64,000 nucleotides of DNA, from NCBI GenBank assembly GCA_023512835.1, contig CM042086.1:9525799-9589798 (forward strand). The letters run 5' to 3'. The position numbers were made by a program, and so were the translations under genes. Under the pieces are notes generated by a model. That model was not told where the DNA came from. It ran no database searches and was given only the letters and a program-made list of their open reading frames with translations. The number at the start of each line of letters is the position of its first letter. The first letter of the stretch is position 1. This document shows positions 60,501 through 64,000 of the stretch, one piece after another. This DNA is from Taxillus chinensis. Taxonomy: Eukaryota; Streptophyta; Magnoliopsida; Santalales; Loranthaceae.

Positions 60501-63263
60501 GATATAACAAAGCTGAATGACGAAATTAAGAAGATCAATGTACAAAGAGCTCTACTGGAAAAGAAAATTGTGGATTCAATTATTGCCTCTCATGACAAGA
60601 TGGATAAGTTGCAAATATCGCAAGTTCAGCTCCTAACTGTGGCTAAGCAGTTTTGTTCTGTTCGCTTTTTAAAAAATTCTATTTCATGGATTCTTCTGGT
60701 CCCTGCCCTCTGATTCTACATGTTTGCTTCTGTTGTAGTCTGTTGTTGAACTCGCGGAGCAACTTAGTGAGAAGTCATTTGAACTCGAGGTGATGAAATC
60801 TTGTCCAACTTCCAAATATGGTTTAATTGATTAATATCTTCACAAAGCTTTACGGGCGCAATTGGGGTAAAAAAATTGGAGTACCATGTGCATTCTTAAC
60901 ATGGTACAATGAAGATAAGTGTATCTAGGAGTGATGAATAAAAATGGTCCTATTCCGGTGTATTCAAGGCATACTATGGTGTAAATCATTACAAGTCCTT
61001 GGGGTTATTGCTTCAATTCAAAAGATGTTCAAATGGTATTCACAGCTTGAACGAGCCTCAGGCGACCTTTTTTAATGATCTGGAGGTCTAAATTTTTAAG
61101 TTGTTTCCTAATAGTTTCTCATTCCAGTTTTCATTGATTTTAGGTTAAAATTGCAGATAATCGCATAATTCAAGAGCAGCTCAGCCGAAAGGTACCAAAA
61201 GCCCTAATATCATTCTTCATTGAGCTTTTACGTATTGATTTGTGTATCAATTGAGAACCATTGCTGACATAATATCATGATTCGATCAGAACTTTGAATG
61301 TGAAGAATTGCAGGAAACCATTAGATCCTTGAAGCAGCAGTTATCTGATCCACTGGAGTCTAGAACTTTGAGTATGGGGGATGTTCATTCACAATTTTGC
61401 ACAGAAACAGAAGGCTTCCAAGGGGTACCTAACTTGGATAAAGAAAACGTGCTATCAAATTATTTAAATGAAGGGTTGCGTGTACAGACCCAGGTTTTTT
61501 TACCATCTTACCCATTAAACTATCAGTTCACTGCATGACATGTTTTACATGATAGCACATTTACACACATTTATGATATGCCATTTCAAAATATTCTCAC
61601 TATTTATTGTAGTGAAATAGGGAAGATTTCAATCAAAGAGCGCGCCCTCCCTTTTTTATTGCAAAACTTAAATACAATATCACAAAAAATATTACATAAA
61701 ATGTAATAAAAGAAAATGAGAGGCAAAAGTAAATCACCTAATAATTCAAATTTTAATTGAATGGTAGTATAACAAATTACTAATTCGCTAAAATAAATTT
61801 ATGATCAGAATTGAAAAAGAAAAGGAGAGACAAATTACTAATTATCTGAACCACAATCAAAGGTAAATATAAAATCTAGTATGCACTCATCCCCGAAACA
61901 TCGATGGCTTAAATATTTAATTCTTAATTGGAACATCAAGTATTAATATTAAATAAATTACTTCAAAAGTTTTAAATATTTAGGTATCCAATTTATAGAT
62001 TTAATTAGGTCTGCTTCTCATGTAAATATAAGTAGATTTGACGAATCTGATTTTTATGATACCACAAGCAGTTACCTCAGGTATAATCCATTCCATTTAC
62101 TTATTATATCTACAAAGCCTCTCGCAATTTTCCAATAAGATATAAAAGTTGAGTGTGCTGCACACCGTGAAATATAGCTAACGTCACCCCTGTCTAGTGT
62201 TTACATCACTTATATTCTGCATTTACAATTAGAAATGGAAAACTGCTGTCAATATATGATTTTTAGTATATTCAAAAAGGATATACTCTAGTAATATTCT
62301 CATATCTATAGATTCTATTCATATCTCCAGCATTTCTAAATATTAAAGAGTAATATTTCCTCTAATAAAGTCAAACATATTAATCGATGCAATATTGCTT
62401 CTAAAATAGGAAAATAGAAATTGAAGTATCAACATGCTTCTACATCATAACGTATCTTGATTCTTTAGGCCTGAGTTTGGCCTCAGGTCCAACATTTTCC
62501 CTTTCGAAACAATGACATGCTTTAATGTTCCTCGAGTTTCACTATTTTTTTAAATTGTAGATGCAACAACGAAATCTAATCTGCGTGATAGATAGGACTG
62601 TCTGGAGCCATGTTTAGCCAGCCATCTGAAACTTATAATTTGGGAATGATGGTTGACTTCCAAACAAATCAGTTGTGTAAAATCATATTTATATATCTCT
62701 CTTTTTTGCATTTAATCAATTAGGCGTGCGAGATTGAAGAACTGAAGGGGAGAATGGCTGAGCTAACGAAGTCCAAGGAACAGCTAGAACATAGGAACCA
62801 AAAACTAGCAGAGGAGAGTTCATATGCCAAAGGATTAGCCTCGGCTGCTGCAGTCGAGCTTAAGGCATTGTCAGAAGAGGTTGCCAAGCTCATGACCCAC
62901 AACGAGAGACTATCTTCCGAAGTAGGGGTGCTAAAGAACTCCCAGCGAAGAAATAGTATTAGTAGTTCAGGGCGGAATGGGCGGAGGGGCAACAGTTTCA
63001 CCGAACGGCTGGAGCAAGGGGCTTCTTCGTTGGACATGAAGAGAGAATTAGCCTTGAGCCGCGAGAGAGAGTACTCATACGAAACTGCATTTTTAGAAAA
63101 GGATCAAAGGGAGGCTGAGCTTCAAAGGAGAATTGAGGATTCCAAACAGAGGGAAGCCTATCTTGAAAATGAACTTGCGAACATGTGGGTTCTCGTGGCC
63201 AAATTGAAAAGTTCCCATAGAGGTGAAGTGAATTTTTCTGCTTCCCCCGGAGTAACGGATTGA
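39824..63263 (+). CDS. KIN7E: Kinesin-7 motor protein, KIN-7E type (23 exons)
   Basis: Exons: 39824-40152, 40279-40376, 41329-41418, 46960-47012, 47450-47515, 47608-47661, 48776-48835, 48967-49045, 49940-50007, 52609-52671, 52785-52889, 56162-56266, 56378-56485, 56594-56740, 56820-57002, 57100-57255, 59635-59862, 60291-60422, 60501-60623, 60739-60789, 61144-61191, 61290-61493, 62724-63263. They join to 3,090 nt, 1,029 aa, with agreeing phases and no stop. A Ser/Pro-rich N-terminus (1-97) precedes the motor (about 98-426): P-loop GVTSSGKT (179-186), switch I NLLSSRSH (287-294), switch II DLAGSE (324-329), [14 protein letters not shown]. Then come a neck ([15 protein letters not shown]), [10 protein letters not shown], and long coiled-coil segments ending [14 protein letters not shown]. 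Kinesin-7s are plus-end microtubule motors. The Arabidopsis orthologue is annotated chloroplastic; the Ser-rich N-terminus would fit, but location is inferred. Introns 3, 9, 11 and 16 carry copia remains. Confidence 0.92.
41419..46959. other. Kinesin intron 3 (5.5 kb)
   Basis: The largest intron in the window. It contains the copia relic described separately, AT-rich MITE-like DNA near 45400-46750, and minus-strand short frames at 42065-42499 that match nothing I know. Confidence 0.7.
42820..44650 (+). mobile_element. Decayed Ty1-copia element in kinesin intron 3
   Basis: Collinear plus-strand pieces: gag ([19 protein letters not shown] and [19 protein letters not shown], about 42850-42980), a protease active-site relic (IDSGAINYM, near 43400), the pre-integrase region ([10 protein letters not shown], near 43700), then directly the RNase H end ([33 protein letters not shown], 44255-44435). 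The integrase core and RT are missing. A purine tract at 44439-44449 leads into a TG start at 44450, the likely 3' LTR of about 200 bp. No 5' LTR found. Many stops; inactive. Confidence 0.75.
49080..49345 (-). mobile_element. Copia LTR-like fragment in kinesin intron 8
   Basis: Begins TGATGGAAG and AATTCTCTCTTGTATTCA, followed by a run of TAATTAGGCAACTA repeats (two copies near 49160 and 49205). It reads like a reversed copia LTR. The right boundary is uncertain. Confidence 0.4.
51676..51846 (-). mobile_element. Copia LTR remnant with primer-binding site in kinesin intron 9
   Basis: On the minus strand TGGTATCAAAGC (51687-51676) matches the initiator-Met tRNA primer-binding site used by copia elements. 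The sequence upstream of it on that strand, to about 51846 (TGTTCACTTG), is a plausible short 5' LTR. The internal region is not recognisable. Confidence 0.5.
52355..52638 (+). repeat. 142-bp tandem duplication spanning kinesin intron 9/exon 10 boundary
   Basis: Copies at 52355-52496 and 52497-52638, both starting TGACAGATT and ending GGGGAAAAC, directly abutting. Each contains the end of intron 9, the acceptor AATGGCAG and the first ~30 nt of exon 10. The right copy is the one in frame ([10 protein letters not shown]). The left copy reads [10 protein letters not shown] and then meets TGA. It is therefore a decoy acceptor plus a partial pseudo-exon 168 nt upstream of the real exon start. Confidence 0.9.
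54430..54690 (+). mobile_element. Copia LTR relic in kinesin intron 11
   Basis: Contains GTATTTACTATTTGTA twice, TTTCTAGGTATTA, and an end AAATATTTCTTATTTTCA that parallel the LTR at 58806-59010. Probably a solo LTR of the same family, itself with an internal ~60-bp duplication (GTAGTGATTACACTGATT twice). Confidence 0.5.
55080..55810 (-). mobile_element. Decayed copia RT/RNase H in kinesin intron 11
   Basis: The minus strand reads [20 protein letters not shown], then [20 protein letters not shown] (RT end) and, near 55150-55220, [18 protein letters not shown], the copia RNase H block. Stops and frameshifts throughout. Confidence 0.7.
57511..57560. repeat. (CT)n microsatellite
   Basis: About 20 CT units in kinesin intron 16, interrupted once by CCC, then passing into a short TA tract. 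Confidence 0.9.
57886..58130. repeat. 61-bp minisatellite in kinesin intron 16
   Basis: Units containing GATTGCTTCATG at 57947 and 58008 and GATAACTTCATG at 58069, each followed by GGTCCA or a relative. The period is 61 bp. Further diverged CTTCATGA words continue to about 58230. Confidence 0.75.
58300..59010 (+). mobile_element. Decayed copia element with 3' LTR in kinesin intron 16
   Basis: The integrase relic [20 protein letters not shown] (about 58318-58380) is followed by the RNase H tail [20 protein letters not shown] (about 58688-58750) and a G-rich polypurine tract at 58798-58803. The 3' LTR starts TGTTGGAAG at 58806 and ends TTTCTCACA at 59010. RT is missing. Inactive. Confidence 0.7.
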
Positions 63264-63505
63264 GCTGACAGCTTGAGGTTTGGAGTGATCCAGAGCAAAC
63301 AAGTGGATTTCAACCGTCAAGAAGGGAAAGGAGGCCTGTATTGCGAATCATTTATTTTCGTTTCTTTTTTGTATTGCAATGGAATGTTGTGTAATGAATT
63401 TGATATTACTAGGAAAAAGTAAAAGAAAAAACGTGAAGAACAAAGGTATTTACAATTTCTTTTTATTTCTTTTTTTCTCTTTTTTTTTTTTTTTGAGGGA
63501 TAACT
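63264..63505. other. Kinesin 3' UTR and flank
   Basis: No AATAAA seen close to the stop; AATGAA-type words lie near 63395. A long T tract at 63465-63494 follows. Confidence 0.5.
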
Positions 63506-63510
63506 ATAGG

Positions 63511-63735
63511 ATCCGAAGGCCTCAGAGTCCCAAACTCATCAGCTGTTAGATGCACTAATCAAGCTGCTACTGCAGCGAGAGCAGGTCACCACGCAGGGAT
63601 GGGAATCCATTGCACCTAGTGGCAGGGAGCCGTACGCAGGTTGGCATGGGGGAGAGCTGGATGAATTCATTCAGCCCCTGCACCCGGATGAATTCCCTCG
63701 TCAAGGTAAAATTTGGCGAGGCCATTCTTCTTAGC
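63511..63735 (+). other. Exon-like open frame, unassigned
   Basis: After a long T tract and the acceptor-like CTATAG at 63505-63510, one frame stays open for 74 codons (QLLDALIKLLLQREQ, WESIAPSGREPYAGWHGGEL, DEFIQPLHPDEFPRQG). A donor-like CAAG/GTAAAA occurs at 63701-63710. The base composition is GC-richer than its flanks. It may be an internal exon of another gene that runs past the right edge. I do not recognise the family. Confidence 0.3.
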
Positions 63736-64000
63736 AAAAAACACTACTTTACCCGCAGCCCAATCTTTGTAGTTCTGGAGGTGCTATCTATGTCTTGTAT
63801 GAAGCTGCCATGTGTTAAAATTATGCAGATGGTTGGCCTCCTGTTAGCTGAGCATCGTGCTATCCTTCGTTACCAATTAAAGGGAAATAGAAGATAAGAG
63901 AATTTTTATTAGTTCACTCTAATGAGAGCCCCCTAAATCTCCTGATTCCATGAGCCACACCAATACTTGCTCTAAAATTATCTAAGTAAGTTTAAATTTA

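Noticed and set aside
1..64000. CRISPR arrays, operons, rRNA genes or organelle-derived blocks
   Set aside because: No regularly spaced identical repeats with unique spacers, no rRNA core sequence, and gene structure throughout is intron-bearing nuclear plant.

Overview
The window is nuclear DNA of a flowering plant, most likely a woody eudicot, though the species cannot be named from sequence alone. It is AT-rich, its genes are broken by GT-AG introns, it is littered with decayed LINE and Ty1-copia fragments and small inverted-repeat elements, and all recognisable proteins are plant orthologues. The exon models below were built by hand from reading frame, splice signals and remembered protein families; no alignment was run.

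Layout. 1-3121: no gene recognised. 3173-4966 (+): an SRR1-like gene whose frame can be carried through a 22-nt micro-exon into a degenerate RNase H-like domain. 5650-6970: tandemly duplicated GC-rich repeat with a 53-G homopolymer and a fold-back. 7190-10210: dead LINE (reverse transcriptase plus RNase H). 11317-13657 (-): RPB10 (RNA polymerase subunit) pseudogene with all four exons and two nonsense codons; a hAT-like element sits in its second intron. 14086-14670 (-): LINE fragment. 15213-17766 (+): ATXR4-type SET-domain methyltransferase, seven exons, 328 aa. 18619-21354 (+): conserved plant membrane-type protein of unknown function, six exons, 158 aa. 21355-26129: intergenic, with MITEs and a motif-rich stretch. 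26130-26645 (+): twin-CX9C protein resembling NDUFAF8, 59 aa. 26972-35825 (+): RMC1 (Mic1-like regulator of MON1-CCZ1), eleven exons, 713 aa. 36152-36791: hAT-like MITE. 39824-63263 (+): KIN-7E-type kinesin, 23 exons spread over 23.4 kb, 1,029 aa, with copia debris in several introns.

The genes do not form a pathway: light/clock signalling (SRR1), protein methylation (ATXR4), complex I assembly (CX9C protein), late-endosome/vacuole trafficking (RMC1) and microtubule transport (KIN-7E). From memory, the RMC1-KIN-7E order matches Arabidopsis At3g12010-At3g12020, which suggests a conserved block. I did not find a clearly new biological system. The most notable points are the SRR1/RNase H-like fusion model, the structurally complete but doubly stopped RPB10 copy, and a tandem duplication that copied a splice acceptor and part of a coding exon in the kinesin gene.
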